DNA of 62,954 nucleotides. Origin: a virus. Position 1 is the first letter of the stretch; every line of letters begins with the position of its first letter. Below the pieces are notes generated by a model. It was not told the origin of the DNA and searched no databases. It saw nothing but the letters and a program-made list of their open reading frames with translations. The position numbers were made by a program, and so were the translations under genes. Below, in pieces: positions 17,601-25,639 of this stretch. The stretch is taken from the IMG/VR virus record IMGVR_UViG_3300021093_000072, positions 1-62,954 of that record; one strand, 5' to 3'.

Positions 17601-19934
17601 ATATTTGTTGAATGTGGCGCGGCATATGGGTCAACAAATTACAGCACACAATATTGGCAAACTTTTTTAAACAGTCAAGGCGATGTAATATTCAACAAAC
17701 AAAACTACGGGTGGTTTGAAGACGGACAAGGCACAGAACCTCCTAGAATAGTTGGGTACAGTCCCTACAACTGGGTGGTCAGCAGCAATGGGCAGATGTT
17801 TTTTGTTTCTGAAGATTGGAAGGGGGTCATGAACACCGTAGACATACGCACACCAACTTATCAATCAAAATACCCCCAACTTGCGACATTTATAGAGGAA
17901 CACGAAGGTAATCCAAGGCTTGTTCCTTCTCAAATCCCTTACATGAAAAATACGGCGAACAGGAACGTCATTGTCAACTGCACGAATGCAAACCATCAAG
18001 AGAACAGGGAAGAGGAGGGATTTGCTACAGTTGGCGGTTGGGTGGTGACAAATCAAACGACGAATCTTGATCAGGGGATTTTTGTCAATCCAAATGCCAA
18101 AAATTTCAAATTGACACCTTCTGGGTTGGCCGACGTCCGCGCAGCGGTCGGACAGGATTTCCCCGACATACCTTTTGAAAGCATACCAAAAGTTGATTAT
18201 GTCCCTGAAAAGTATAGCAATATAGTTGATTATCAAGGACAAAAAACAGTGACGGTCAGGAACTGCCACATTGAGAACGTTTACAACAAGGACGGGTGGG
18301 GTAATTACGAACCACTCACCACGACTCAAGCAATCATTGGCGAGGTTTCATTGGAAGCCATCGGCAATCCAGGTTCATCTGTTGTGTGGATCCCATCTGG
18401 GACTGGGGGTTACTGGGCATCGGCAAACACCGATGCGGATGGAATACTCGTATTCGCAGGAGATAGGAGGATCACTTCGGGGTTGGAGGAGTACGACAAC
18501 TGCTCCGCATCCATAGTGGGAAACCACTTTGTAAACTGCAAGGGGAGAGATGTCAAGGCACAAATGGAAGAAGTTGTAATACAAGCCAACATAAGCCACA
18601 ACTCCATCAAGCCAGTTGAAGGCGGCGGAAACAGAATGAATTGCCAGATAGGATGTGGTCAGGTGTGCGATAACATATTCCATTTTGAAACTGCCAAGTT
18701 GCAAAGTGGAGCTATTGAAGGCGACGGCAATCCATTCAGCGACATTCCTGGTGATCGCTCGTGGGGTAATCCTAGTATTTATGAACAAGTTGATTTATAT
18801 AACAGCAGAATATCTGCTGGAACCTCTGTGATAAGTTTTTACGCAGGCAGAAGACTTCCAAGGAATCGCGGCATAACAATCACAGGCAACCATGTGTATA
18901 ACAATGTCTCGGGTACTGGTGGATATTTGGGCAATCTTTTTGTATCCACCGAAGGCACAACCAATTCTGACGGCACACTCAATCCGGCTCCAACATTCCC
19001 GAATGAGCCGAAGCCTGTTCTCTGCTCTGTATCTCAGAACAAGATGGTTGGCAGAGTGGACTCTCAATCTCAAATGTTCGGACATTTGGGTACTCGTGGA
19101 ACTGGTACGCAGTCTTCAGAAGTTCCTGTTACTCCCGTCTACTACATCATCAATGACAACATGATGAATAATTTGCTGTCTGGTAATGAAACTTCTCCAG
19201 GATTCCCAACAAGCACTTTCTTGTCGTTTGCTGACGGTTCCGCCAATAGAAACTTCGTAAAATGCGATGGGAATGTCCATGCCAGAATAGGTTCGCAGCA
19301 TCCAAGGGTTGCGGCAAGAAGACCAAACAACAATAATTTAGATTTTACCTATGATGGCAATCTGTCAGCAACGGACAACAGAAACATCTCCTCGCCATAC
19401 TATTCCAGGTCAACTTCCAACACATCATTCGGCTCCAGAATAGAGACATTGGCATCTTCTGATGGGGAGTCGGATGGTGTCAGGGTGAGGGGATTCTTGA
19501 AAAATTCTAACCCAGGAGGGGACGCAAATTACGGACGAATTCTTCTGAAAGGTATGGATAGCGACCCACTCTCCTGCATAGTGATGATGAGCACAAAAGA
19601 TTGGTGGGAACAGGCGGGTGGCGTGTTCTTCGTTTCTGGAATAGCGATGTCCGATGGGACATGTCTACATCCTATCAACAGCGCTGGTGCATCAACCGTT
19701 GGCGGACTTCTCGTTTTCAGCAAAACAATATTTTCTGGAACCTCACGCCCTCCATCTGTAGATGGCAAGGTTGTCTTGTGGCTTTCGCAAGAGCAAGACG
19801 CCGATGCATTGTCTGCAGGCGCCAACACCTCATATCTTGCCAGCAATCCGGCATTCTACCTGAACTTTATCAACAGACTTGACGACACATCACCGTCGGT
19901 TTCAAGACGGTTCACTTTCTCCGTGTTTGGCTGA
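14625..19934 (+). CDS. giant tail-spike-like beta-helix protein with an inserted second helix
   Basis: The protein is about 1769 aa; GGAGG four bases before ATG 14625 fixes the start. The N-terminus (FISVKDFGAKGDGSTDDR) and both the region before about 15620 and after about 18240 align with the preceding gene: VVDGCVV, then a late block FVNCKGRDV, IGCGQVCDNIFHFE, DGNPF. Between them lie about 870 residues with no counterpart. They begin SLYYVSVKDGNDTNSGT and contain GSPVKTLSKAA, FRDCTGSGIELN and NCTNANHQENREE, which is a separate right-handed beta-helix of the kind seen in polysaccharide lyases. The protein probably binds or degrades a host glycan. It ends 23 bp inside a convergent gene. Confidence 0.85.
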   Translation: MPEELTDNGSGDHRPENIRRDGQIDIIRPLVNADLPMTARAGVVRRSISQRLGDFISVKDFGAKGDGSTDDRLAIVAALEALGGIDSPSRTLYFPPGVYMLNSVRRTVAQQVADPSGGVADPRQVVVSLDNPSKPSGRGTRIFGHGATIKCGFQLPNPVLALDQLNAATPYSMSQVSTMIMLVNGGGDLLIEGLKIDGDNRAGNGLLIQDQYGGTQSGSGIQGRGRITIRSCQFVNMYTRRIPYNTTTDLTLNTTVGSESPIVQSNDSSRHPVGGSVGLNIYTSSSNVVVDGCVVKNIGRDPFGGVTTISGCHGMVIYAAAVGGTETSSASNHSLYYVSVKDGNDTNSGTIGSPVKTLSKAATLARQDTSGKEIHILIRGGEYKMLGTLANPVFYLNQDDSGRAGKKIVYKAYGNEEVVITGSEKISPSAFRPLNETQDATVWNKIKPDVRPNIMVADLSSFDLGFTPPSVWNGGGNGSSVGYVTDLPAIPELFFNDKRMTVARWPNIVTPERNGYTSEDLAYVESVVERGTSGIYAAAVWTENSSTTPSGAPFVDGIFEYPASYDSVVSRWTSAVASGIWIHGFWRFDWADEVYRVVNINTTSRHITVRSGKSQYALQEYTMCDPDGTPNPEGSYFSSPGKRRWYAFNLPEELDAPEEYLIDIAEKKLYFYPPQNIHANSSIRLSHRAAGGPTEKGESLSADRATTNRTESGLPGGDDPIFPYPGWAPGTSTDVSLPLTQIKHFWNTRDILKSLFKFHKVKDVSIEGLIFRDCTGSGIELNMCESITINKCKVFNMRRDGIAAMGGKNVTIQKCEVYDIGRSAVINTGGNRQTLTAANKVVTECSIKRWGKLKPNETAGLIMNGVGNKASKNLFSDGNTAILCYGNDNIIELNHFHNLLADVDDQGCIYNGANISNINNKVKNNFFNNIVKRLSDGLLYPSCETYTGITIGVYLDGNNSNQTISENVFYGCKTEFGAVFFNGGVFNTVEDNIFVECGAAYGSTNYSTQYWQTFLNSQGDVIFNKQNYGWFEDGQGTEPPRIVGYSPYNWVVSSNGQMFFVSEDWKGVMNTVDIRTPTYQSKYPQLATFIEEHEGNPRLVPSQIPYMKNTANRNVIVNCTNANHQENREEEGFATVGGWVVTNQTTNLDQGIFVNPNAKNFKLTPSGLADVRAAVGQDFPDIPFESIPKVDYVPEKYSNIVDYQGQKTVTVRNCHIENVYNKDGWGNYEPLTTTQAIIGEVSLEAIGNPGSSVVWIPSGTGGYWASANTDADGILVFAGDRRITSGLEEYDNCSASIVGNHFVNCKGRDVKAQMEEVVIQANISHNSIKPVEGGGNRMNCQIGCGQVCDNIFHFETAKLQSGAIEGDGNPFSDIPGDRSWGNPSIYEQVDLYNSRISAGTSVISFYAGRRLPRNRGITITGNHVYNNVSGTGGYLGNLFVSTEGTTNSDGTLNPAPTFPNEPKPVLCSVSQNKMVGRVDSQSQMFGHLGTRGTGTQSSEVPVTPVYYIINDNMMNNLLSGNETSPGFPTSTFLSFADGSANRNFVKCDGNVHARIGSQHPRVAARRPNNNNLDFTYDGNLSATDNRNISSPYYSRSTSNTSFGSRIETLASSDGESDGVRVRGFLKNSNPGGDANYGRILLKGMDSDPLSCIVMMSTKDWWEQAGGVFFVSGIAMSDGTCLHPINSAGASTVGGLLVFSKTIFSGTSRPPSVDGKVVLWLSQEQDADALSAGANTSYLASNPAFYLNFINRLDDTSPSVSRRFTFSVFG

Positions 19935-20781
19935 GAGCTCGGACCGAAGATCTTATCAGGGATTCGCATCTGATGATGTATCTTTTAAGCAGCAGGTCAA
20001 ATGCGCTGTCTGATATCCTGTACTTTTCTTTTTTAGGTAGGGAATCTATTGATATGTCGTGTGCTTCCATGGCTGGCTTGAGCACAGACCACCACCTTGA
20101 ATCTTCCGTTAGTGTTTTCGTACCCATCTTGCGATATAACTTCATCTGGTCCGCAAGTCTGCTCTTCGCGGCAGATACAACGTTGTTTTCAGCCATAGTC
20201 ATGTCTGATCCATTTGAAACCATGCGCCTCCATGTCGATATCGCATCATCGGCATTCTGCATCATCATGACATGGAACTCAACATGTAGAGATCCCTGAT
20301 CTGGGTCTGCAAAGGTGCTCATGGCCCTTGGCAGGCTGCCATCAGCTGTCCCCCTCACCACTTCAGCATCAGTCATGCTGTCGAAATCTACATCTGTCCT
20401 CATCCTTGCCCTGTGTATCTGGGCAGCATGCACCAACTCATGAAACAGAACATACCTGTACATGTATGATTTTTTTGCGCTGAGAGATGATGACATACAC
20501 ACGGCCGTGGATGCCGCAGGGACATCGTCTCTCCTATTTTCAGGAGAGACCGAGTGTTTCGCCACCGCATGGTCAACAGCCATGCCCAAGGCAGGAATTT
20601 TGGTCCCGTTGTAGACCACCACTGGCCACCCGAATATGGTCACTTTGAATGATGGCAACATATGGAGTGGCTGTCCAGTAAACCTAATTGCATCATTAAT
20701 GGCACGCGAAACTTCGTCGAATATTCTGCGGTCGCCTTTTGTTTGCGCAGATTTTGATAGGTTTCTGTACCAGTTGGGCAT
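19912..20781 (-). CDS. zincin-like metallopeptidase (HExxH)
   Basis: This 289 aa protein carries LFHELVHAAQIHRAR at about residues 111-125, a zinc-metallopeptidase HExxH signature. The N-terminal part (VTIFGWPVVVYNG) and the C-terminal helical half are unassigned. It has no signal peptide. AGGAGAAAATA lies before the ATG, and the start shares its base with the end of the methyltransferase gene, so they form one unit. It may process a virion protein or a host target. Confidence 0.72.
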   Translation of the reverse strand: MPNWYRNLSKSAQTKGDRRIFDEVSRAINDAIRFTGQPLHMLPSFKVTIFGWPVVVYNGTKIPALGMAVDHAVAKHSVSPENRRDDVPAASTAVCMSSSLSAKKSYMYRYVLFHELVHAAQIHRARMRTDVDFDSMTDAEVVRGTADGSLPRAMSTFADPDQGSLHVEFHVMMMQNADDAISTWRRMVSNGSDMTMAENNVVSAAKSRLADQMKLYRKMGTKTLTEDSRWWSVLKPAMEAHDISIDSLPKKEKYRISDSAFDLLLKRYIIRCESLIRSSVRALSQTRRK

Positions 20782-21488
20782 TATTTTCTCCTGAACAGCA
20801 TGACCGAATCATGCATCCCAAACCACTGTGGTATTTCAGCATGACCTGCGATTGTCCAGTTGTTGTTGATCTCGCGCCAAAATTGTGGTGATCCAGTGGC
20901 TCCGCCCTCACTCTCGCCCACAAAAACTATCTTGTCACCTTTGAAGTTTCTGACAGCAGATGCCTGCCAATCGGCATCGCCCGAATCTTCTAAGTAGGGC
21001 CACACAAGCATGAGGGTATCGCCAGTTTCTGACCTAGAGGCATGCTCCTCTCCGCTCATCTTCTCAACCGGGTCGTAGACATGCCCATCTCGATCTGCTT
21101 CATTATCCCAGTTTTTGAAGAAATGGTTCTCATCGGGAGGATTTGGATCACTCGCTTCCACCGAAGCGCCCTCATCCCTGAGCAACTTTGCCCACAGACC
21201 GCGACCTGCGCCTATCTCTATTATCTTTCCGCCAGAAGACCATTTAACTATCTGCCTAATGACCTCTCGAGTGGGTACTGCCCAACTCATGCTGCGGGTG
21301 AATTTTGATCTCCTGGTGTACTCATCTGCCAACGAAATATGACGTGGACCAGTAGGGTGTTTTCGTGGCCCCATTGCTAATATCTTGTCGTATAGATCTT
21401 CAACACGATCTGATTCAGATGCAGCCTTGAACCAGTTTGTTAAATTATTTTGCACCATGGTACTACGATTCCGATCTATATGGATCAT
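20781..21488 (-). CDS. class I SAM-dependent methyltransferase-like protein
   Basis: In this 235 aa protein, IIEIGAGRGLWAKLLRDEG (motif I) and VEASDPNPPDENHF (acidic residue after strand 2) mark a Rossmann-type SAM-binding domain. The later WREINNNWTIAGH segment looks like the end of the fold. I see no DPPY or NPPY DNA-amino-methyltransferase motif; DPNPPDENHF is near motif II only. The substrate is unknown. ATG 21458 is an alternative start. Confidence 0.75.
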   Translation of the reverse strand: MIHIDRNRSTMVQNNLTNWFKAASESDRVEDLYDKILAMGPRKHPTGPRHISLADEYTRRSKFTRSMSWAVPTREVIRQIVKWSSGGKIIEIGAGRGLWAKLLRDEGASVEASDPNPPDENHFFKNWDNEADRDGHVYDPVEKMSGEEHASRSETGDTLMLVWPYLEDSGDADWQASAVRNFKGDKIVFVGESEGGATGSPQFWREINNNWTIAGHAEIPQWFGMHDSVMLFRRK

Positions 21489-21559
21489 TTACAGATATGC
21501 TATGTATGCACCTGTTGGCTATAAAACGCTTACTGCTGACCTACAAAAACACCTACAGG

Positions 21560-21587
21560 ATGGGCGTTGCATCATAAAAACACCCAT
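21560..21587 (-). terminator. possible rho-independent terminator
   Basis: On the minus strand ATGGGTGTT and AACGCCCAT pair (nine pairs, one G-U) around a 10-base loop, and TGTTTTTG follows about nine bases after. It lies in the roughly 158 bp gap between the gene ending at 21647 and the methyltransferase gene, so it could end the upstream transcript. The T-run is short and displaced. Confidence 0.35.
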
Positions 21588-21646
21588 ACAAATGTGGCGA
21601 ACCCCCTTTCAGGATGCCACCGCAACCAACGAGTTCATCTGGTTGT

Positions 21647-21904
21647 TCAGTTTTTCTTCGGGTGCGTCTCTTCGAGCTCCGCCATCCTGCGCTCGTCTTT
21701 TGCGAAAGCAATTCTATATGCGCGAAGAATCAATCTTTTCGGCTCATCCGGCAGCAGTCTGAAAGCATCGAATATGTTTCTAGTGTAGATGTTGCCTAAT
21801 TTTTTGAATATCATGTGCGTCACGCGCTCCTCAGCCTTCTTCTTTTCTGATCTAAGCTTCGCATCATCAGACACTTTCTTGTTTTTGTTCTTCTGGTTCG
21901 GCAT
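21647..21904 (-). CDS. small Lys/Glu-rich hypothetical protein
   Basis: This 85 aa protein begins MPNQKNKNKKVSDDAK; GGAGG lies directly before ATG 21904, which decides the start (an upstream ATG at 21916 overlaps that site). It is charged and helical, with RLLPDEPKRLILRAYR in the second half. I do not recognise the family. Confidence 0.6.
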   Translation of the reverse strand: MPNQKNKNKKVSDDAKLRSEKKKAEERVTHMIFKKLGNIYTRNIFDAFRLLPDEPKRLILRAYRIAFAKDERRMAELEETHPKKN

Positions 21905-21923
21905 TTCTGCCTCCATCTTTTTG

Positions 21924-22151
21924 TTATGCGACTACCTTGCCCGCCCACGGAAACGCTTTCCATTCCTTGAACGTGGTCACGTCCAAGTCAAACAACATCT
22001 GCATGAACCTCGCAGCGGCACGATTTGCTTGCTCATGATTTCCACCTTCATCCTGAAATGGCATTGCCACATTGCAATGCCAACTCCACGCATAACTGTG
22101 GTCCTCTTGAATCGCCTTCTTCAACGCCTCGAATGCTTCTTTCGTGTCCAT
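21924..22151 (-). CDS. conserved-looking small phage protein (AWSWHCNVA type)
   Basis: This roughly 75 aa protein contains KKAIQEDHSYAWSWHCNVA and a later NRAAARFMQMLF helix. The same pattern is common among unassigned phage proteins as far as I recall. The start at 22151 gives MDTKEAFEAL; an upstream ATG at 22214 gives an extra Ala-rich stretch that looks less likely. No function is suggested. Confidence 0.65.
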   Translation of the reverse strand: MDTKEAFEALKKAIQEDHSYAWSWHCNVAMPFQDEGGNHEQANRAAARFMQMLFDLDVTTFKEWKAFPWAGKVVA

Positions 22152-22242
22152 GTAGTCTCTACATTCACCGCCGCATAACAAAAAATCAATCGGAGCGGCG
22201 GCAGCGACGCGCATTGATTTCGGGCGATCACTCGCCGCCCAG

Positions 22243-22476
22243 TTATTTTGAGCATTGGTTGATGCTCTGGAGTTGAACTATCTTTCTTGACTGCCTCCTG
22301 ATGATCTCGTTCATGATCGAGAATCTCATGGATATCAATTTGAGGAGAGCTTTGACATTCGGATCTGCAGACAGTTCTTGATGATGAGAAATGGCATCGT
22401 GAAGAACTGTGAGAGCATCTCCTGTGCACACTCTATCAAAATCTATCTCCCCATTCCAGGCATTCATCCACGTCAT
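22243..22476 (-). CDS. small hypothetical protein
   Basis: This 77 aa protein starts MTWMNAWNGEIDFDRV and has a helical second half (ALLKLISMRFSIMNEIIRR). It lies between two minus-strand genes with short gaps. I see no family resemblance. Confidence 0.5.
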   Translation of the reverse strand: MTWMNAWNGEIDFDRVCTGDALTVLHDAISHHQELSADPNVKALLKLISMRFSIMNEIIRRQSRKIVQLQSINQCSK

Positions 22477-22485
22477 ATAAGATCT

Positions 22486-22992
22486 TCACTCATAATCCTG
22501 GTTGTCGTCCTCTTCGTCCCTGTCTTCGTGATCGCTAAACCTCTCAATTGGATTCCCATACTGATCGGTCAAGACAACGCTTGGGTGTAGATCAGCCGTC
22601 TCGGAACTGTATGTTAAGGCACGCTTGTGCAGTTCTAGGTCGGTCTCTCTGATGTATTCAACATAAGAAGCATAGAGACTTATGGTCGATGAGATGGTCA
22701 GACTGTCCCCGTGTGAAAGATATATGCCCTTGGTTGGCGGATCTCCAGAGCCCGTCAACAGAAAACCTACACCTAGACCCGGCATCGTGTCTTCTAGATG
22801 TTCGTTAATGGTTGTTTCTCCATCAACAAAAAGCATTTCATCTTCCTTTTCAGATGAGGTATTATCAGGGTTCTCTAGTTCGTTCGGTTCAATCGGGAGT
22901 TCAAAATCCCGAGGAAGATGTTCTTCTTCGTTTGGCTCTTTGGTCATGTGTGGAACCTCCACACACTTTGTCGGCCTAATCGTCCTGCTCAT
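22486..22992 (-). CDS. hypothetical acidic protein
   Basis: This protein of about 168 aa starts at ATG 22992, which has GAAGGAG eight bases upstream; earlier ATGs (23022, 23070) lie before or within the promoter-like element at 23057. The N-terminus is acidic and probably disordered (PNEEEHLPRDFELP), the middle is a beta-rich segment, and the end is a run of Asp/Glu (HEDRDEEDDNQDYE). I do not recognise it. Confidence 0.6.
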   Translation of the reverse strand: MSRTIRPTKCVEVPHMTKEPNEEEHLPRDFELPIEPNELENPDNTSSEKEDEMLFVDGETTINEHLEDTMPGLGVGFLLTGSGDPPTKGIYLSHGDSLTISSTISLYASYVEYIRETDLELHKRALTYSSETADLHPSVVLTDQYGNPIERFSDHEDRDEEDDNQDYE

Positions 22993-23056
22993 AGTTGCGT
23001 CTCCTTCGTTTCTTGTGCCCATTTTTGCCGTTTTTCCCCTGCAGGCCAATGCAGGC

Positions 23057-23066
23057 CAATCATACG
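23057..23066 (-). promoter_or_regulatory. recurrent CGTATGATTG element upstream of a minus-strand gene
   Basis: On the minus strand this reads CGTATGATTG, with the -10-like hexamer TATGAT. It lies about 65 bp before the ATG of the acidic protein. The identical 10-mer occurs at four other sites in the window, always in minus orientation. It overlaps a tandem GCAGGCCAAT repeat (23041-23060). Confidence 0.45.
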
Positions 23067-23093
23067 ACATGACAGGCGTAAGATTCTGGGGTC

Positions 23094-23522
23094 ATGAAGA
23101 ACACAGCACACAACAATCGTAGCAAGAAGACTAACGTGACCGTCAAATCACTTAGGCAACTGAAAGGCAGATGTGTCGTCAGCCAACCTCACACCAGCAC
23201 CTGGAAAATCCTGACAGGTTCCGTGACTTCGAGGCGACCTCACGAAGAAGAAGAAGAAGAAGAAGAAGAAGTTTCCATGCATGCCATCACTACAGACGGG
23301 GTGGCGGAAAATAACCACATCTGCCTCCGTAAGATGGTACTAGAGGCTCGTGCCCGCGAGGGGGAGAGGATCCTGCATGCGGCCCGATTCCAAGAAATCT
23401 TGACAGAAGCCCTTGACAAGATTGAGGTTATAATCGTAGGCATGTCTCCGAATGACACTAGGGTTGCCAAGGTTATGGGTATCATCTCTAGAGCAAGGCA
23501 CATGTCTCAAGAGGTCGGATGA
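23094..23522 (+). CDS. hypothetical protein with poly-Glu tract
   Basis: In this 142 aa protein the N-terminal 45 residues are basic (NNRSKKTNVTVKS), followed by nine Glu (a GAA triplet repeat, about 23246-23271), then a helical C-terminal part (REGERILHAARFQEILTEAL). The last bases overlap the start of the SET-domain gene by four. Function unknown. Confidence 0.55.
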   Translation: MKNTAHNNRSKKTNVTVKSLRQLKGRCVVSQPHTSTWKILTGSVTSRRPHEEEEEEEEEVSMHAITTDGVAENNHICLRKMVLEARAREGERILHAARFQEILTEALDKIEVIIVGMSPNDTRVAKVMGIISRARHMSQEVG

Positions 23523-23992
23523 CCCTGTTGGTGGTAAAAAGCCTTGTGAACTGGTTCATGAAGGCTTCAAAAAACCACGGAGTAACCCTGCATTCAGGTA
23601 TGATATGCAAAAGGTCTCCCATACATGGTGTGGGAATTTTTGCTCCCCAAAAATACAGCAAGGGAGATGATACATACGAGATCATCTGCCCATGTGGTGA
23701 CGACAGTTGCAGGACAGAAGCATGTAGGCTCACAAACCACAGCAAAGATCCGAACATGTTTCTGGACCGAAGGGGTGACTCAGTGTGGGCCGTCGCAAAA
23801 AAGGAAATACCATGTGGCGAGGAGTGCACCATAGACTACAGGTCAGTCATGCCCATATTGACCACTGGCAGACCCATTGGGGCAGGCAGGATTTTGAGAC
23901 AGACTCCAGGAGTTGGAAGACTAGTCAGGGACGAGACTGGCTTGACGCTTCTTGATCAGCTTCAGGCGATTGAGGCTGGTCACTATCGGTAG
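23519..23992 (+). CDS. SET-domain protein
   Basis: This 157 aa protein has, after about 30 residues, KRSPIHGVGIFAPQKYSKGD (SET entry), then RLTNHSKDPNMFLDRRG (the NHS block that binds SAM and the target lysine) and GEECTIDY (the C-terminal Tyr block). These are the canonical SET motifs of lysine methyltransferases. A CPCGDDSCRTEAC segment may bind zinc. It could methylate host or phage proteins; the target is unknown. Its end overlaps the convergent gene by 68 bp. Confidence 0.8.
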   Translation: MTLLVVKSLVNWFMKASKNHGVTLHSGMICKRSPIHGVGIFAPQKYSKGDDTYEIICPCGDDSCRTEACRLTNHSKDPNMFLDRRGDSVWAVAKKEIPCGEECTIDYRSVMPILTTGRPIGAGRILRQTPGVGRLVRDETGLTLLDQLQAIEAGHYR

Positions 23993-24353
23993 GATATTCT
24001 TCGGGCTCTGCCATCTTTATGCCCTCGTCCTCCATGTACCCATAAAGAATTTTACATGCCTCGGTTACTAGCGCCCAGAGTTCATGCGGGTCTCCCTTGC
24101 TGAGTGACTTGTCATAATGCTCTGATGCTTTTGCAAGTGTGATCAGAGCCCTAAAAGAGGCATCCTTAAGCCTCTCAAACCTGCCCTCAAACTTGGTTCT
24201 TGCGTCAATGGCTCGAGCACAAGCCCTAACCACCTCGTCTCTGAGTATCCTTATTTCCTCGTGTGCTTCTTGGAGGAGTTGCCTGTTGTGCTGATGAGGA
24301 TTCATCAGTTCTGCTCGAAGCCTATCAAGTATGTGAGTTTTTGCTCTGTCCAT
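23925..24353 (-). CDS. hypothetical coiled-coil protein
   Basis: This 142 aa protein is strongly helical from about residue 20 to 90, with heptad-like spacing (LLQEAHEEIRILRDEVVRA). The C-terminus is a Pro/Ser/Gln-rich tail (DSDQPQSPEADQEASSQ). Its 3' end overlaps the SET-domain gene by 68 bp. Unknown role. Confidence 0.6.
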   Translation of the reverse strand: MDRAKTHILDRLRAELMNPHQHNRQLLQEAHEEIRILRDEVVRACARAIDARTKFEGRFERLKDASFRALITLAKASEHYDKSLSKGDPHELWALVTEACKILYGYMEDEGIKMAEPEEYPTDSDQPQSPEADQEASSQSRP

Positions 24354-24359
24354 ATTCTA

Positions 24360-24553
24360 TACCAAATTAATCATTTATCACAGAAATTCCATCCGTGAAA
24401 TTTTAAGATTTCACCCGCCGACACTCTACCGTTTCTTGCCATACAACCCACGAAAAATATTGTTTGAATTTTCAAATTTGCCATAAAGGTTTTCGATAGG
24501 TATTTTCATGATGATCATCAGCGATGCAAGAGTTGCACTTTTATGGTCGTCAC
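24360..24553. other. intergenic region, nothing supported
   Basis: This AT-rich interval of about 195 bp lies between two minus-strand genes. I see no gene or convincing terminator or promoter. It may be an untranslated spacer. Confidence 0.4.
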
Positions 24554-24859
24554 TCACGGTCGTATCGACATCATCCTTTTGATGTCTGCACGAAGAGATA
24601 AATTCTGATCTTTTATCTCCTGGATTTCAATGCGCAGCATTTCTGCTTCCGATTTGTGCCTGTCTAACTCTGAGAAGAGAAAATCACATGCGTGTCTTGA
24701 GGACATGGGTTCATGTCCTCTTTTTTGAGCCTCAAGCCACAACTGGCTTAGGATCCTGTTAGGAGTTCCAGGTTCGGCAATGTCCTCCCACATCCTCACC
24801 ATAGAGCGCAAGACTACATTCTCTTTATCTGCATCTTCCGCTGAACGCTTGATATTCAT
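24554..24859 (-). CDS. hypothetical coiled-coil protein
   Basis: This 101 aa protein is charged and helical, with SEAEMLRIEIQEIKDQN at about residues 70-86 reading as a coiled coil. The start is preceded by a purine run (AAAAGAGTGAA). No family is recognised. Confidence 0.55.
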   Translation of the reverse strand: MNIKRSAEDADKENVVLRSMVRMWEDIAEPGTPNRILSQLWLEAQKRGHEPMSSRHACDFLFSELDRHKSEAEMLRIEIQEIKDQNLSLRADIKRMMSIRP

Positions 24860-24917
24860 AGATTCACTCTTTTCATTCGATTTTTTAATCCTGGAAAGTT
24901 CTGCAACCGCATGCGGT

Positions 24918-25121
24918 CTAATCTATCGATGAATGCAAACTGCATGATCCTAGCCAGTTAGAAACGATAAGTGCAACGAAGATGATGGAAAATATTGTCA
25001 ACAAGATAACACTCAAGTTCATTGTCAAGCAAGATCCAATGAATAAACTACGGCCGATGGAGTTACGAATCCTCCTGAAGGCTATTGTTGTGCACGCATT
25101 CATCTTCCTGAGAGCATTCAA
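24918..25121 (-). CDS. small membrane protein, hypothetical
   Basis: This 67 aa protein has a basic N-terminus and one long hydrophobic segment (LSVILLTIFSIIFVALIVS) at about residues 36-54, a plausible transmembrane helix, with a short C-terminal tail. It could be an accessory membrane protein; there is no catalytic motif. Confidence 0.45.
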   Translation of the reverse strand: MNALRKMNACTTIAFRRIRNSIGRSLFIGSCLTMNLSVILLTIFSIIFVALIVSNWLGSCSLHSSID

Positions 25122-25127
25122 TAGTTG

Positions 25128-25304
25128 CTACCTGTCATTTTCACCACCGTTCAGGAGGTTGAAAACTTCGTACACAAGCCCGACAAGACCCGTCAGTGAG
25201 CCTTCGCCTGTCTTCTCGTCGTAATAGCCGTCACAATCGAATTTTTCGAGATATTCTAGGATGTCAACATCGGAGAACAACCTGTTTGCATGTTCATTCA
25301 CCAC
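25128..25304 (-). CDS. small hypothetical protein, GTG start
   Basis: A GTG at 25304 follows GGAGAGGAGAA and overlaps the stop of the gene upstream; it is preferred over the distant ATG at 25358. The product, about 58 aa, has FSDVDILEYLEKF and a Gly-rich middle (DEKTGEGSLTGLVGLV). Not recognised. Confidence 0.5.
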   Translation of the reverse strand: MVNEHANRLFSDVDILEYLEKFDCDGYYDEKTGEGSLTGLVGLVYEVFNLLNGGENDR

Positions 25305-25584
25305 TATTGATTCTCCTCTCCAAAAGTCTGATCTTCCTAGTGAGCCGCACAAGTTCATCTATTGCCTCATCCACAATGATCTGATCCATGGTGGACATGA
25401 CCAAGTTATGCCTGTATGACTTCAACTTTTGTAGCGTGATGACGTCAGACCCGATAACAGACTTGTTCAAAATCCTGATTTCTTCCGCCGCAGAGATGAG
25501 AACATCTCGGTCGCCGCTATCAGGCATGACACAGCCTTCAATTTTGGCGATGATAGACTCTATCTTTTCTGCGAGACAGGTCAT
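25294..25584 (-). CDS. small hypothetical helical protein
   Basis: This 96 aa protein is helical and charged, with a Leu-rich basic C-terminus (ELVRLTRKIRLLERRI). It is likely co-translated with the GTG-start gene after it. No assignment. Confidence 0.5.
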   Translation of the reverse strand: MTCLAEKIESIIAKIEGCVMPDSGDRDVLISAAEEIRILNKSVIGSDVITLQKLKSYRHNLVMSTMDQIIVDEAIDELVRLTRKIRLLERRINSGE

Positions 25585-25639
25585 TGATCAAGAGGATTTT
25601 ACGCTCCTGAAGGCGGTAGTCGAGAGATATTGTGACAAA

